Assembly (NCBI GenBank): GCA_900642245.1
Contig: CAAAJI010000026.1
Coordinates: forward strand, 348,420-389,459
DNA: 41,040 nt
Origin: Fragilaria radians
Lineage: Eukaryota > Bacillariophyta > Fragilariophyceae > Fragilariales > Fragilariaceae
Reading direction: 5' to 3'
A program made the translations under genes and the position numbers. Shown one piece after another: positions 8,682-19,880 of the stretch; within the stretch, counting starts at the first letter, position 1, and every line of letters starts with the position of its first letter. A model generated the notes under the pieces. That model was not told where the DNA came from. It did not search any database and worked only from the letters and a program-made list of their open reading frames with translations.

Positions 8682-10495
8682 ATGATTATAAAAGATTGCG
8701 AGGAAGAATACGGATACAATGATTCAGACGATGACTATTTTTTAGAAAACTATGATAGCATGGGTTGGGGAACAAGCGATTCTGAAGGGCCCTCTTCATC
8801 CCCTGCAGGATACAACGGTGAGTATCCTCATGGTCTTGAAAGCACAATTCTACGTTTGCAATACCAGGCCCACTCCGCTATGGTTTTCGTACAAAACATG
8901 ATATGACTGACTGTGAATCATACAGGAACCTCTATCATTTTTCTTTCAGCCAAAGATATGGTCCCCAAATTGAAACGACTCTTGAAAGATACAGTGGAAG
9001 TCTTAAATATTCCTCAATCTGCTGCTGCCGTGTTGCTAAGAGAGCACAAATGGTCGAAAGATGTTTTGTTTGAGAATTTTTTTCATTGATCCAATCAAAG
9101 TGGAGCAGAAATATGGGGTATACTATCGGTGCAACCCAGAGAGGGTAACGCAAAAAGCCAAAACTGTTTGTGAAGTATGTTACGAAGCAGGGCAACCTAT
9201 GATATCAATGCCTTGTGGGCATGAATTTTGTAGAGATTGTTGGAGAGACTTTTGTGAAAATGCGGTCTCAGAAGGTCCATCGTGTGTTCAGAAGTCTTGT
9301 CCAGAAGCCGTGTGTAAAGAAATGATGACTGAAGAGGAAATAGAACAAGCTGCGCCGCATTTACTCCATACGTTTGAAACGTATCAACTTCGATCATTCA
9401 TTGAATCCAATTTGTTGACACGCTGGTGCCCTGGACCAGGCTGTGAGCGTATTGCCCTTGCATCCTCTAAATCTTCATTGGAGCAATATGCTAAAGTAGC
9501 AAAATGCATTTCATGTCGTACTCATTTTTGTTTCCTTTGTGGCGAAGAGCCACACGCACCTTGTGATTGCAAAGAAGCTGCTCGTTGGAATATCAAACGA
9601 AAAAGTGAGCCAGAAGTTGCTCTCTGGAATAAGAAGTGTGAAAGCGAATCATGTCGTATTGAATTTTGCTTCCTTTGTGATAGAGAGCCATACAAACCTT
9701 GTGATTGCAAAGACGCTGGTCGTTGGAATGTCAAACGAAAAAGTGTCTCGAAAAACAAATATGAAAGCGAATCAAAAACCCGTAATTTGGTAATAAAGCT
9801 ATGTCCCAAATGCACTTCTCGAATCAAGAAAAGGAAAGGATATAACCACATGACTTGTCAAAAATGTATGCACGAATTTTGTTGGATTTGTTTAGGAGAT
9901 TGGTCTAATCATGGGGCAAGTATGTAAGTCATGTCATGAATGCTTGTAGGAAATGTAAGATTTTTGTTAAGCTGCTAACTTTCAACTCAGTTGCGTTTAC
10001 AATTGTAGGAGCCATAAAAATGATCTCTCAGAGGATTTAAGAGCTACACAAGTCCCTAATAGCCGATATCTACATTATTATTTACGTTTTCACTCTCATT
10101 CTCGAGCTCAAAATCTTGCAGAGAGGCAACTAATGGAAACTGAGTCAAGGATGATTACGTTACGAGCATCATTTGATGGAACACGTTTGCCAGATGTGGA
10201 GTTCCTGAAAACCGCTAATGAACAACTCATTGAGTGTTGGAGGGTTTTGAAGTATACATATGTCTTTACATATTATTTGACTGATCAGTCAAAAAGCATG
10301 CATCGAATGAATTTTGCAGATAAGCAAGAACAACTGGAGCGATTAGCGGAGACTTTATCTGAACTTTGTGAAATGCCGCTTGATGAAATGAACCGAATGC
10401 AAATCGTTAATCAAAGGTTTTTAGTAGATGTATTCATGAAGAAGTTTCTCCAATTCGTTGACGAGGACATGGAAATGAATTCACAAGCTCCATGA
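8682..10495 (+). CDS. Ariadne-type RBR E3 ubiquitin ligase, probably catalytically dead or pseudogenised
   Basis: Three exons fit by frame: 8682-8817, 8950-9923 and 10009-10495, with introns of 132 nt (GTGAGT...TTTCAG) and 85 nt (GTAAGT...TTGTAG). Together they encode 531 residues if one base is removed from a T7 run at 9077-9083. Order: acidic N-terminus, UBA-like helical segment (about 48-90), RING1 from C119, IBR, RING2 from C330, and a C-terminal Ariadne-like helical domain. RBR ligases pass ubiquitin through a RING2 cysteine. Here that position (codon 9841-9843) is Tyr343, inside KGYNHMTC. The last zinc-binding Cys of RING2, normally in a following CNRY-like motif, is also absent. The second half of the IBR is tandemly duplicated. 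The frameshift may be real or a homopolymer sequencing error; the Cys-to-Tyr change is not explained by that. Confidence 0.82.
9490..9765 (+). repeat. 138-bp tandem duplication inside the RBR gene
   Basis: Two copies with a 138-bp (46-codon) period: TCATGTCGTA at 9511 and 9649, CCTTTGT at 9534 and 9672, TTGTGATTGC at 9561 and 9699, CGTTGGAAT at 9583 and 9721. Each encodes the CR-x-x-FCFLC ... CDCK ... RWN-x-KRKS half of the IBR zinc domain. A further partial echo (GAAAGCGAATC at 9640 and 9763) suggests a second slippage. Confidence 0.85.
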
Positions 10496-10753
10496 AATCC
10501 ATGAGAGCCATTGTATGTTACCGATTTAATTCGGCTAAATTCTAAAAATTAGGTCAAGTATATTTACTAAGTTATCATGTACGTTGGGAAAAAGTGAACT
10601 GTAGGAAGGAATTACTTTTTTAATCCAATCTAAGGAACACAAGTAGAACATTATTATTGAACTTACCTTGACAATTTGCTAAGGGTATCAAGTGTGAATT
10701 GCGGTAGAATCAAACAAATGCGTGTTCATTCAACAATGTGGTAAAAGCATAAG
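10496..10753. other. Short intergenic stretch
   Basis: This separates the RBR stop codon from the right duplicate's first candidate exon. AT-rich; no gene or motif recognised. Confidence 0.4.
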
Positions 10754-11062
10754 CATACCTGGACAACCATTATTACGAAGGAACCTGGATGGATTGTGAA
10801 GTCAGTATTTACTTTGTATTCATTCATTAGGATCAATTATTATGTTCTGTAAATAATTATAGCAGACTCTGGGTTGGGAAATGTGACACACCGTAACGTC
10901 ACAGGATTCACAACGGAATTCATGCAAAGTGTCACTTTAGGTTGGGGCTTCAACTTACTGGAAGACGCAAAGGGGATGATCAAAATATTAGGCTCGAACG
11001 ATGCCAAGATATATGATTGTGTAGTACAAAGAGCAGACATCCCCATCTTGTCAAATAAATAA
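10754..11062 (+). pseudogene. 3'-terminal gene fragment (right copy of the duplicate)
   Basis: Two exons are suggested by frame continuity: 10754-10795 (after an AG) and 10863-11062, joined across a 67-nt GTGAAG...ATTATAG intron in phase 1. The second exon reads through about 66 codons to a TAA at 11060-11062, with the motifs VTHRNVTGFTTEF and LGWGFNLLEDAKG. I do not recognise the family. No upstream exons or start codon were found, so this looks like the 3' end of a gene brought in by duplication; the left copy at 6281-6538 is more decayed. It could instead be the tail of a gene with unrecognised upstream exons. Confidence 0.4.
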
Positions 11063-11180
11063 AATCAGGGTGGCTAATGCATTAACGAAACCTTTTACGT
11101 GTAAAAATTGTTTCTTCGTAATTTCCCACATAATTGGAAGTGATATCAAGCAAAAGCCAAATTTAGCAATGCATCAGAAT
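10881..11180 (+). repeat. Diverged duplicate, right copy
   Basis: Aligns to 6281-6538 with about a 45-nt extra central segment. Similarity continues about 115 bp past the TAA stop into non-coding DNA, ending near AATTTAGCAATGCATCAGAATTG in this copy, so genomic DNA rather than a processed coding sequence was duplicated. Confidence 0.8.
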
Positions 11181-11322
11181 TGATCGTGATTATAAAGGTT
11201 TATTGAGATTTCCAAACAAAATCAATCTAAATTAAGAAATAAAACCAGAGTCTGATAGCACTTTTAGTGAAGGAAAATGAACCAACTTCTTTCCATTTCA
11301 TTTATTCATCTTGATCCTGGAA

Positions 11323-11709
11323 TCATAGATTATTTCTTTGTTTTGAAAAAATCCTCCATAGCATCCATGCAGATGCAAAAAATATGATCATGACTTCAAA
11401 GGTATAAGACAATGTGGTTGCAAAACAATACAGTTTAAGCATAAGAGGAATAAAGATATGTAGACGGATGCAGCTACATGACTTATTAGCAGTCATTATA
11501 AGGAGCCAGCTCACAGTATCGTAAATAGTTTGATAGCTAAGATGGAATTGATAAAAACATTGCACATGCATCTTGGTCAAATATTTCACTTGGGCTTCAA
11601 ATTTTCCGGATGAAATTTCTTGATTGGTTGTGGCGGAGCCTTGTTTCTCTACTACAGTAGTGATGCAGTTCTCTAGATGTATGTTTAGAAGCATAAAATG
11701 ATTGTACAA
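11323..11709 (-). CDS. Hypothetical small membrane protein (weak)
   Basis: A 128-codon open frame; the first ATG is at codon 6 (11694). The first half is polar. The second half has two hydrophobic stretches that could be membrane segments (around residues 68-90 and 96-115), ending in a basic tail. I recognise no family, no splice sites were needed, and codon use is not strongly gene-like. It may be a chance frame. Confidence 0.25.
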   Translation of the reverse strand: MYNHFMLLNIHLENCITTVVEKQGSATTNQEISSGKFEAQVKYLTKMHVQCFYQFHLSYQTIYDTVSWLLIMTANKSCSCIRLHIFIPLMLKLYCFATTLSYTFEVMIIFFASAWMLWRIFSKQRNNL

Positions 11710-12731
11710 TCGACGATGTCACAAAAAAAAGAAACCCGCAAAAGTAGGTTGCAAGGTAGAAAGTTACAGGAAAGAGACTCTTTGTTCATGTTAGCATCAT
11801 AAATAGCGGCCATTGGGGGCCTTTAACATAAACTCAAATTGTCACCAACATAAGGACTTATTGACAGCTAAGGTTAGGGGATTGGTGTGTGTAAAATGCA
11901 CAATTTAAAGTAATCGGAACAAAATATGCGTTTACTATCGTTCAGATATACGTAAAAGAATAGAATACTCTTTCCTTTATTCTCTTTAAATTGAAAGATT
12001 GTATACCTCCAATTCCGATTCATAAATAGGAAAACAGACCACTATCTAGTCTTTCATTGATCTACAATTGAAAGATGATTGATGAATCACATACCCTGAG
12101 ACATGCTTTAGAGTCTTTACAAAAGTCTCGAATCGAAAGAGAAAAGACAAATATTCGCCAGGCTATTTTGAGATTTCACTAACTTCATATACAGCAAGAG
12201 AATTCAATTTTGACTAATTTACATACGTGCAGAAGTGAAGAGAGATGTGAAATTTTCTTACACTAGACTTGCAGCAAGCAAAAAATGGGTTACATCTTCT
12301 TGCCTAAGGTTATCATTTGACTTAATTTCAATAATCAACTACAAGATCTTTCGATATATAAACAGCTAGGAGAATAATCTTTTTACTCCCATTCAATAAA
12401 TGTATCATTGCGTCTAAATATTTTAATTCTATTGGCCTGCAATAAATTTAAGTCAATCCTTTTATGTTGATTCCAAATGAATTAGTCGAGCTCATCTATG
12501 CTCTATCAATATTAATATTATTTTTTTCACCTTTACTGGATCTGGTATTCCACCATGAGCATGTGCCTTATTACAAGGCACTACATTAGCATATATGTCA
12601 GCTTGTTCTATTGCACCGACGGTGCAATTGACAATGGTATAGCAGTCACTATATCAAATGATGATGAATGAAAATGAGTATTACATAATATTACGTACAA
12701 CGCTCTGTCCTTGTCCCTTACCAGCCTTTTT

Positions 12732-12739
12732 TGACGTCA
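12732..12739. promoter_or_regulatory. CRE-like bZIP site (TGACGTCA)
   Basis: A perfect 8-bp cAMP-response-element palindrome. In diatoms TGACGT elements are known bZIP targets in CO2/cAMP-responsive promoters. It is about 1.36 kb from the nearest start codon (14097), so a role is doubtful. Confidence 0.2.
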
Positions 12740-13561
12740 ACAAAAGGGCAGTGTAATTTAGAATATTTAGGTGTGCAATACCTTCTTCCTTCAACTTATA
12801 AGCCTCATTTCAAATCAAGAAACCTTCAATTTAGTCTAATTCTAATTACCACAAGATTCTGGGTTAATCTCTATTATTTTATGGCTTAGATTATGGATTT
12901 AGCTTTGACTTAACTAGCTACATTCTCAATTTCTCCATATCCTATGTATTAGGTTAAAAAATTCGATCCTCAATTTTGAGTAACTGACTTAGCTGGGTGA
13001 TAGCTTATGTAAAATTGATGAGTTATTTTTGATATTAGTAAAGAGCATTATTGACTCTCTACTATTTTTCGATAGTTTTGCCCCTTGCCCTCTTTTTTTC
13101 GTACTTTCTTTTCCAGACTTTTCGATAAACGGTGTGGGAATGAGAGAGCTCCAAATTGTATAAATTACGTACCAACTGTTGAAATGTCTCTCTAGATTTA
13201 ATTTTTATTTGGGATTTTCCCAACTACCGTAATTTGCGTCGTTTAAGGGATGGGGAATGTACATGAATCACTCCTGAAATCTTTTAATCACCGCAAAAAT
13301 TATTTTTTTGGATGTACAAGATTCCCTACAGTAAGACTAGTCAATGCCGTTTTCACGATGTACATGAGATTCCGTGAAGATTCCGTCAAAATCCCTTAGT
13401 CACCGATATAAATCAAGTATCCATAGGTACAATTTGAATATATCATACCCACAAATCCTAACTTTCACATTTATCCCTGTAGCATACTTTAATCAAGTTT
13501 TGAGATTTCGGATGTTGAATATGATTATCATTCTCCTTAGCTGAAAAATCTGTTAGCCACT

Positions 13562-13577
13562 TGCATCCTAGGATGCA
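13562..13577. repeat. 16-bp perfect palindrome
   Basis: TGCATCCTAGGATGCA reads the same on both strands. It sits about 520 bp upstream of the DUF6824 start codon. It could be a dimeric factor site or a chance match. Confidence 0.4.
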
Positions 13578-14096
13578 GTTAAAATAATGGTAAATTCACG
13601 GCAAAAAGTTGGTTTTGACGAAAAGATGTGAAACAGTGAAATCTGTATATTCAGAAGAATTGAAAGCTTGAAAAGTTTAAATGTTGACAAAACTAAGTCT
13701 GCTAGGGAGTTAGTACGGAATTACTTGCCGGTTGTGAGATTGCGGAATTGGGGCAAATGCAAGTTTACCTGTGATTCTAAACGTCCGTGTACAATGTGGC
13801 TACTACAGATATGAAAGGTCTTTTCCCAATTCATACAAGAAATTCATATTTGTTGTTTTGAGCAAATTTCCTTGTTTAAATAGTAAATTTTTTTTTATTT
13901 TCTAGACCCTAAGTATCCCTAACCGATTTGGATATCGGCAAGGGCTATTGTCTGGTTTTCAATACGAAGAGCAGTAGTAGTGTGTCAGTTACAATTCTTA
14001 AATCATTAACCACTGTGAAAATTGGCCTGCAGCCTCATTACCATTGAGCATTTACTTGCCGAGAGCTAATTCATACAACTATCCCTACAAGTCATT

Positions 14097-15419
14097 ATGG
14101 CGGATGTAATTGGAAGTGCTGCAGTAACAGAGACGGATAATTACGGTGATGAGATCGATGATCCGAGAGATGCGGATGTTTTGTGTGGGAGAGGCGGCGC
14201 GGCATTGCGACATCCTGGAAATCAAACCTACCGACGATTGGTGCAATTGAATAAGAGTTTGTACATTACATGTTTAAAGGCTGAGAAGTTGAAGATCTCT
14301 CGTAGCATCGTTGCTGCTATCCGTGAACAAAATGGAAGATTCTTAGAACGGAATGTCACTAGGGCAACATGGTATGATATTGGAGATAAGAAGGCTATCG
14401 AAAAGACCTCTCAAGCACTACGTGAGGGACAACCAAAGCTCCGTCAAAAGATTGTCGAACTAGGTGGTGGTGTAGTTGGAGCTGCAGCATTTCATGACAC
14501 GCAAGTATTAGGAACATCATCTGGCGCAATGGCGTCGCAAAAATCAGGCTATTCCCTATCCGCAGCCGATCAAATAGCAATTTCAAATCAGAACTTGGCG
14601 ATCATGAGATCACTCAATGATATGCCTCCACCTCATACACGAAATTCCTACAACGATGCGATGATGCTACAACAGCAATGTAATTTTCAAAACCCGAATG
14701 AGTATTTGGATTTAGCCACTCCGACGATTCAAGAGGAACCGGGGAGCTTTTGTAACAACTCATTCTCGGGTTCAAATATTTTGGAGTATGCTTTTCCAGA
14801 ACCAGTTTACCTACACACCGAAGGAGCTAATAACAATTTCTCAAATCTCAGTTTACTTTCGGATATCTCACGCTTCCAACATAGTCAAGCATCGGCGACA
14901 CCTCATCGTCAAATGTCTGGTTCGTCTGTACCTGATGATCGTCGGAAACATTTTGCTAGGATGAAATATGGACGTCAACCCAGTTCACGATCTAGTACAT
15001 CCAGTGGCCATCGACAACAACATCAGGGTCATAATTATAACAAGCAGCTATATGCATCCACTCGTTCCATTGATTCAATGTCAGAAGTCCAACAACATCA
15101 GCATACTATGGGATCCAATCGATCCTTTTTGTCCAATCCATCCACGTTATCGGGTGGTGATTCCATCGTCACAACAAGTGATGCCATCATTGTTTCGAAT
15201 ATCTTCGAATCAAGACGATCTCTCATGTCGGGTATTAGTCGGATATCCAATGCCAGTGATGTACATTCAATATTTTCAGATCTCTCACGGAAGATTGGTA
15301 ATGTATCCACCCGATCGATCCCCATGTCAGAAATATCCGTTATGGGAGAAATTGAAGATCGTTGTGGAGAGGAGTACGAGACCGATACAATCCCATCCGC
15401 ACGTCTAGATGAGATTTAA
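14097..15419 (+). CDS. DUF6824-domain protein (diatom-expanded family)
   Basis: A single-exon, 440-residue protein starting at ATG 14097. Residues about 22-113 match the DUF6824 domain as I recall it: DADVLCGRGG, HPGNQTYRRLV, ISRSIVAAIR, GRFLER, WYDIGDKKA and EKTSQALREG. This domain is strongly expanded in diatoms and usually sits N-terminal to a disordered tail. Its biochemical role is not established. The remainder is low-complexity, rich in Ser, Gln, His and Asn, with an acidic C-terminus, as expected of a regulatory or nuclear protein (inference). The gene converges on the small gene at 15839-16213, leaving 420 bp between stops. Confidence 0.92.
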   Translation: MADVIGSAAVTETDNYGDEIDDPRDADVLCGRGGAALRHPGNQTYRRLVQLNKSLYITCLKAEKLKISRSIVAAIREQNGRFLERNVTRATWYDIGDKKAIEKTSQALREGQPKLRQKIVELGGGVVGAAAFHDTQVLGTSSGAMASQKSGYSLSAADQIAISNQNLAIMRSLNDMPPPHTRNSYNDAMMLQQQCNFQNPNEYLDLATPTIQEEPGSFCNNSFSGSNILEYAFPEPVYLHTEGANNNFSNLSLLSDISRFQHSQASATPHRQMSGSSVPDDRRKHFARMKYGRQPSSRSSTSSGHRQQHQGHNYNKQLYASTRSIDSMSEVQQHQHTMGSNRSFLSNPSTLSGGDSIVTTSDAIIVSNIFESRRSLMSGISRISNASDVHSIFSDLSRKIGNVSTRSIPMSEISVMGEIEDRCGEEYETDTIPSARLDEI

Positions 15420-15838
15420 AATACCAACGAAGTAAGGAATGAAGTTTTTAATACTCTCTTCCTTTTTGAAAACTTGTCCACCGTTTGAGGGTTATAATGC
15501 TGTTTTTATAGTTTATTGATCCTTACTGCACATTTTAAAATACTCGTCAAAGAAAAATAGCAACAACCTGAATGAAAAAGTAAAGAATGAGAACCCAATT
15601 ATTGCCAAGTCGAAAAAACGATGTCACGCATGAACAGGAATTCTATCCAATAGGATGCTTCATGACGAAAGATGAAAATTCAGGCAAGGCTCTCACTGGC
15701 GAATGAAAAAATAACTAGATAATAGTAGTTTAATAGTATGGCAGACAGAGTTTTATTCCTTATTGAATGGATAAAAAGACTGTCGATAGCGTGTTGCAGA
15801 AACTATGTACAGCAAAGGATGTGTCCTTCTTGAGCAGC
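15420..15838. other. Convergent intergenic spacer
   Basis: This holds the 3' ends of two converging genes. No other gene or hairpin terminator was recognised. Confidence 0.5.
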
Positions 15839-16213
15839 TCATGCGAAAAGTCGTGCCTTCTTGTTCGAAAAGCATGATCCATGCACACCGGAACAACATA
15901 AGTTGGTATTTTTGTCATCTTCAGAGAAGAATTCAGAGAAGAATTGTTGTCGCTTGATACGTTGTATCGAAGCGTCATGTTGTTCTTGAGTGTATGGATT
16001 CCAAATTAGTTCAGAGGCCAATTGTTCTAATAAACGCCGTTGTTTGCGAATAGCCACGGCCAGCCGTAATCGAGATTGAATTTCGGATATTTCAGCCTTG
16101 GAATAATACAACGAACTTTTGTAATGGGAATCCACCCGCGGGAATTCACTGACTTCGACGTAGGGGGTGAATGTTACCCTCTTGGCTCTCATCATATTGC
16201 TATCACTTATCAT
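15839..16213 (-). CDS. Small conserved diatom-type protein, function unknown
   Basis: A 124-residue single-exon protein from ATG 16213. It has a basic start (MMRAKRVTFTPYVEV), then SLYYSKAEISEIQSRLRLA followed by RKQRRLLEQLASEL, a probable amphipathic helix or short coiled coil, and an Arg/Lys and Cys-containing tail. The pattern 'VxFxxxxEVxxF ... YYSxxEIxxI(Q/K)' recurs in many small diatom proteins, which supports a real gene, but no function is known to me. It is on the opposite strand to the DUF6824 gene, tail to tail. Confidence 0.75.
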   Translation of the reverse strand: MISDSNMMRAKRVTFTPYVEVSEFPRVDSHYKSSLYYSKAEISEIQSRLRLAVAIRKQRRLLEQLASELIWNPYTQEQHDASIQRIKRQQFFSEFFSEDDKNTNLCCSGVHGSCFSNKKARLFA

Positions 16214-19200
16214 GGTTGAAATTCTGAAGTAGGATGGAATGACTTTAGTTTCTTGTTCAATGATTTATGAACTGGGTATGTCCGCGACTTGAAAGGAAAG
16301 TGGGTTTGAAAAATATGTCAATGGATTTTCCTGTTTTTCGATTCCAGTTTAAACGAAACACTTAATCGTAATAAATGATTGTACTAGGAATTACGAATGA
16401 CTCTTCGTACGATATTTTCGATGAATCCTTCATCCTTGGTCGTGAACCATAATGCGACATGTTTGATTCAAACTTCAATATACTAAAGCGGTAAGTATCG
16501 ATTCCCTCGGGAACTTTTCTCACCTTGGGCCGATGTCGTAATGCAATATCAAGCAATTATCAAGCAAAATCTTTAATCATGAAACGAGCTTCTAGGGAAA
16601 TGGCTTCAAAGACAACCATGATTGATAAACAATTTAGGATATTACATTTCAAAGTCTGGATTCCGATGAGATTATTTGCTGGTACTTCTGCACCATAAAT
16701 CATGGGTAGGGTAAACGAAAAACAAAATACGTTTGACAGTGTTTCTAAGGACTGAATCATCAATTATGTCAACACTAAACAAAACTTCTCATATCCTAGC
16801 TCCATCCATGTGTTTCCTTTCTCCACAAGACTACATATGTGTCACTTGCCGTTAGCGTATAACAATTCTGAAACAATTAATATCTATTGTTTAACTTGGA
16901 GAGTAGACTTACATGTGCAACTGCTCGTATTCAATTAGGGGCGTGGTTACGTTTGATATTATTCTCAATGTCTGATATTGTTTATATTTCTGTATGTACT
17001 TCACTTATTACTCTTATGTTTCATTAGATCTAGCAAAAAGAAATGGACTCACTCATAAGCTAAGTTTCGATTATTTTTCTGCAGTCCTCCGATAAAGTCT
17101 CGCAAAGTTTGATACATAAGTGTGATTCAAAAGTTCTTGATTAAGTATATTGTCCTTAAAATATATTTACAAAAAATTCTTCATGATTGAATTGATTGAA
17201 TGCACTTGTACATTTTAAAGTATATTTTTTTCAAGCTATGCAAAATGAATTTGCTCTAATGGTTCTCAAGATAAATGCAGGAAAAACATTTCATGAATGC
17301 TAAATCATTAAACATTATTTCTTTTCATGTTGAAAAATCTTAAGCTAGAGCTCCAATTTGACGTTGAGTAGACACGAACTTTAGTTGAAATTTTCCGAAA
17401 TTCTATGTTTTTCACATCCGGAATTCGATAGTGCCTTGACATCCAATATTGTTGTTTCTAGCTACTAGCAATTCAATAAATCAAAGGTATCAGTTGAAGT
17501 TTTAAAGGAATAATATTGAATAATAATAACGCTTGATAATCAGGAGTGGATTAGAGAGACCGTTTGATTTCAATCTACCTTTAACGTCTTTATTCCCCTA
17601 CATCTGAAGTTTTTCTAACTGAGATTGGGCTTCAAGTTAATTAAATATCAATTTTTCATGTATTAAACTTCCGGAAAAGCTTATTGTAAGGTGATTAAAC
17701 ACATGATACAAGACTATTTTATCCAAATCGCAAATATAAATAAGTGCTCCTAAACGCTTTCCTACTCACAACTTAATTAAATAGCATTACTTTTTTGATA
17801 TCATCTGATGTCTTGACTTCTGTGGTTTATCACAAGTTCATCATGAGAGGGACAGGGACTATAATACAAAAATACAATGCAAGACATTAAGAGGAAACAG
17901 ATTTACTAATTAAGAAATGACCAAATAAGAAGAATTTTGTATTCAATCGTGAAGGTTTAAAATTTCCAAGGATCAATTAGGATCTGATTTTTGACACAGA
18001 ATTATATCTGAAAGCTAGAATTTGCATTGAGCATAGTTTACTCAAAAGATGTAGAAGTAAGCCAATCCTGACCTACCTTGACTAGCATCGAGAAGCAAAT
18101 CCCTAACACAGCAGGTTGTAAGCAATAACAGTTTAAATAATATTATATTAAACTAAGGGATATATATGTGCACTGTATAAGGAGACATCCTGTACCGCTA
18201 GTGCATAGTAGATAGTAGTAGGACTAGATATGGATAGTGACAAGTAAACTATCCTCTTGCATATTGACCACAAGTTAACTATGATAAATGATTCATTAGA
18301 TAAACCCAGCGAGGCATAACTATTGCTTATAAATGGAAAGTATCTTTATACAATCCAGAACCGGATCTAAGCTCAGACAGCGATAATAATAATCTAAATT
18401 AGAAGCCACCTCTTTAATAATAATGAGTTTAAAGTCTAGTCTAAATTATCCTAATGGATCGCCAACTTGTCCTTATTACCAAGTTGAAGAGACTTGACTA
18501 ATTCGTTGGAAAAGAAGCTTAGGAACAAGATCAAACCTTCAAGAGAAGTCACGCAGATCTCTTGAGAGGAATCAAGAACATTTCTTGAGAGAATTTCCAA
18601 CATTAACCAAGACTAAAAAGAAGTAAAGGTTAAACTAGTTTATAATTGTACTTTGACCTAGTTTCAATCTGACCGGTTTTTTACCTTTCCTGTCAAATCC
18701 TCCTCCTTAGCATCCTCAACGACATATCATCATAGTCAGAAGAACAAACCAGTTTTAGTCGATGCATCCTTTCTGTCTTCCTAAAACAATATAAAGAACA
18801 TCTAAGATTCTTTAGTTTGGATTAACTTGGCGAAGGATCAAAGGATCTGTACCATCATTCATTACTATGCGAAAATTTCAATTGAGGCTTTAAACATCTT
18901 TTGCATAGAGATAAAAGGATGTATATACGCCACTTAGGAGCGGTTATTAGCCAAATGGGAAAATGTCATTCTATGTTTAGTAGACTCAGATAAAAAAATT
19001 GATGTATGCTCTTAATAATTTTGAAATCGGATATATCGTATACATGTTTGGCCTTGAAATGTAGGAAGATTCAAAAATTTGAAATTTTAGTAAAGTTTAT
19101 GATGATTTTTCAAAGCGAACATATAATTGCAAATTAGGGAATGATACATTTATCCATATAGTTCAAAACTTATGAGCATATAAAATAGCAAATTTTACTT

Positions 19201-19880
19201 TTTTATCATAATAGATGCGCAAGTATCTGAAATATTACAACCTTCCTATTTCAACTTACAGAAAATATTTTATACTTCATAGGAGAGTTTGTCTCAGACG
19301 TGTTTTCAGACTGAAACTTTACAGTAACCTTCGTTGTGAGGTTGTGCTTGATGCAAGGCACAAGTATACTACTTGCTGAAAAGCTATTGAGTATGTTAAT
19401 TCTGATCTTCACACCCTCCTTTGCGATGAAAAAATGAAGATTACTTTTCTCAATGAAATGTCCTAAGTAACCTAATTGATTGGCAGAAAAATAGCGTTTA
19501 GATGTTCACCCTTATTCGAGCAGAGCTATGTTGAAAGAAGCATTATACAATATAATTCGAAGAGTTGTGACATACGCGTTTTGTTGACAACGCTAATGTT
19601 TAACTAAACGAAAAGTAACTGTGACTGAGTTTTATGAATAATTTTGTGGGACTAGTGTGCGGAATTTCGTTTTGAAGCCCTTTCTCACAACATTTTCACG
19701 AAATGAGAACGCTTTGACATGACACGCATTGTTCGAAAGCTTCAGTTCTCATTTTAGATGCTAAAAAATATCAAAGGTGAGGTTCGAATTAGAAATTCAG
19801 AAATAAAGCTCATTATTTGAGGTTCTTTCCTAATCAAATTTCGTGCCACTGCTACCCCCACCACCACCACCACAACAAAT
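16214..19880. other. 3.7-kb AT-rich intergenic region, possibly with a relic LTR
   Basis: No gene is supported. A 64-codon minus-strand frame (16362-16556) lacks an ATG start. Segment 18117-18735 has a different texture: it starts TGTAAGC, contains an imperfect 25-bp palindrome (AGTTTAA...TTAAACT, 18130-18154), a TATAAGG, and a polypyrimidine stretch, and ends ...CATCA, which would suit a solo LTR, but I found no target-site duplication. Just before the next gene is a short CCACCACCACCACCAC run (about 19859-19874). Confidence 0.45.

Larger units (their letters stand above)
11710..14096. other. Long AT-rich intergenic region upstream of the DUF6824 gene
   Basis: About 2.4 kb with no supported gene. 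It contains a CRE-like palindrome TGACGTCA at 12732-12739 and a perfect 16-bp palindrome TGCATCCTAGGATGCA at 13562-13577. The last few hundred bases should include the promoter and 5' UTR of the downstream gene. Confidence 0.5.

Noticed and set aside
9522..9851. 109-codon minus-strand frame opposite the RBR gene
   Set aside because: Its length and internal repeats simply mirror the tandem duplication of the sense strand.
14968..15408. 146-codon plus-strand frame within the DUF6824 gene
   Set aside because: It overlaps the low-complexity tail of the DUF6824 protein in another frame and has no features of its own.
15760..15978. 72-codon minus-strand frame
   Set aside because: It overlaps the 124-residue small protein gene in another frame and begins without a supported start.
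19859..19874. CCACCACCACCACCAC run before the three-exon gene
   Set aside because: A short trinucleotide run in the probable 5' UTR; too short to be notable by itself.
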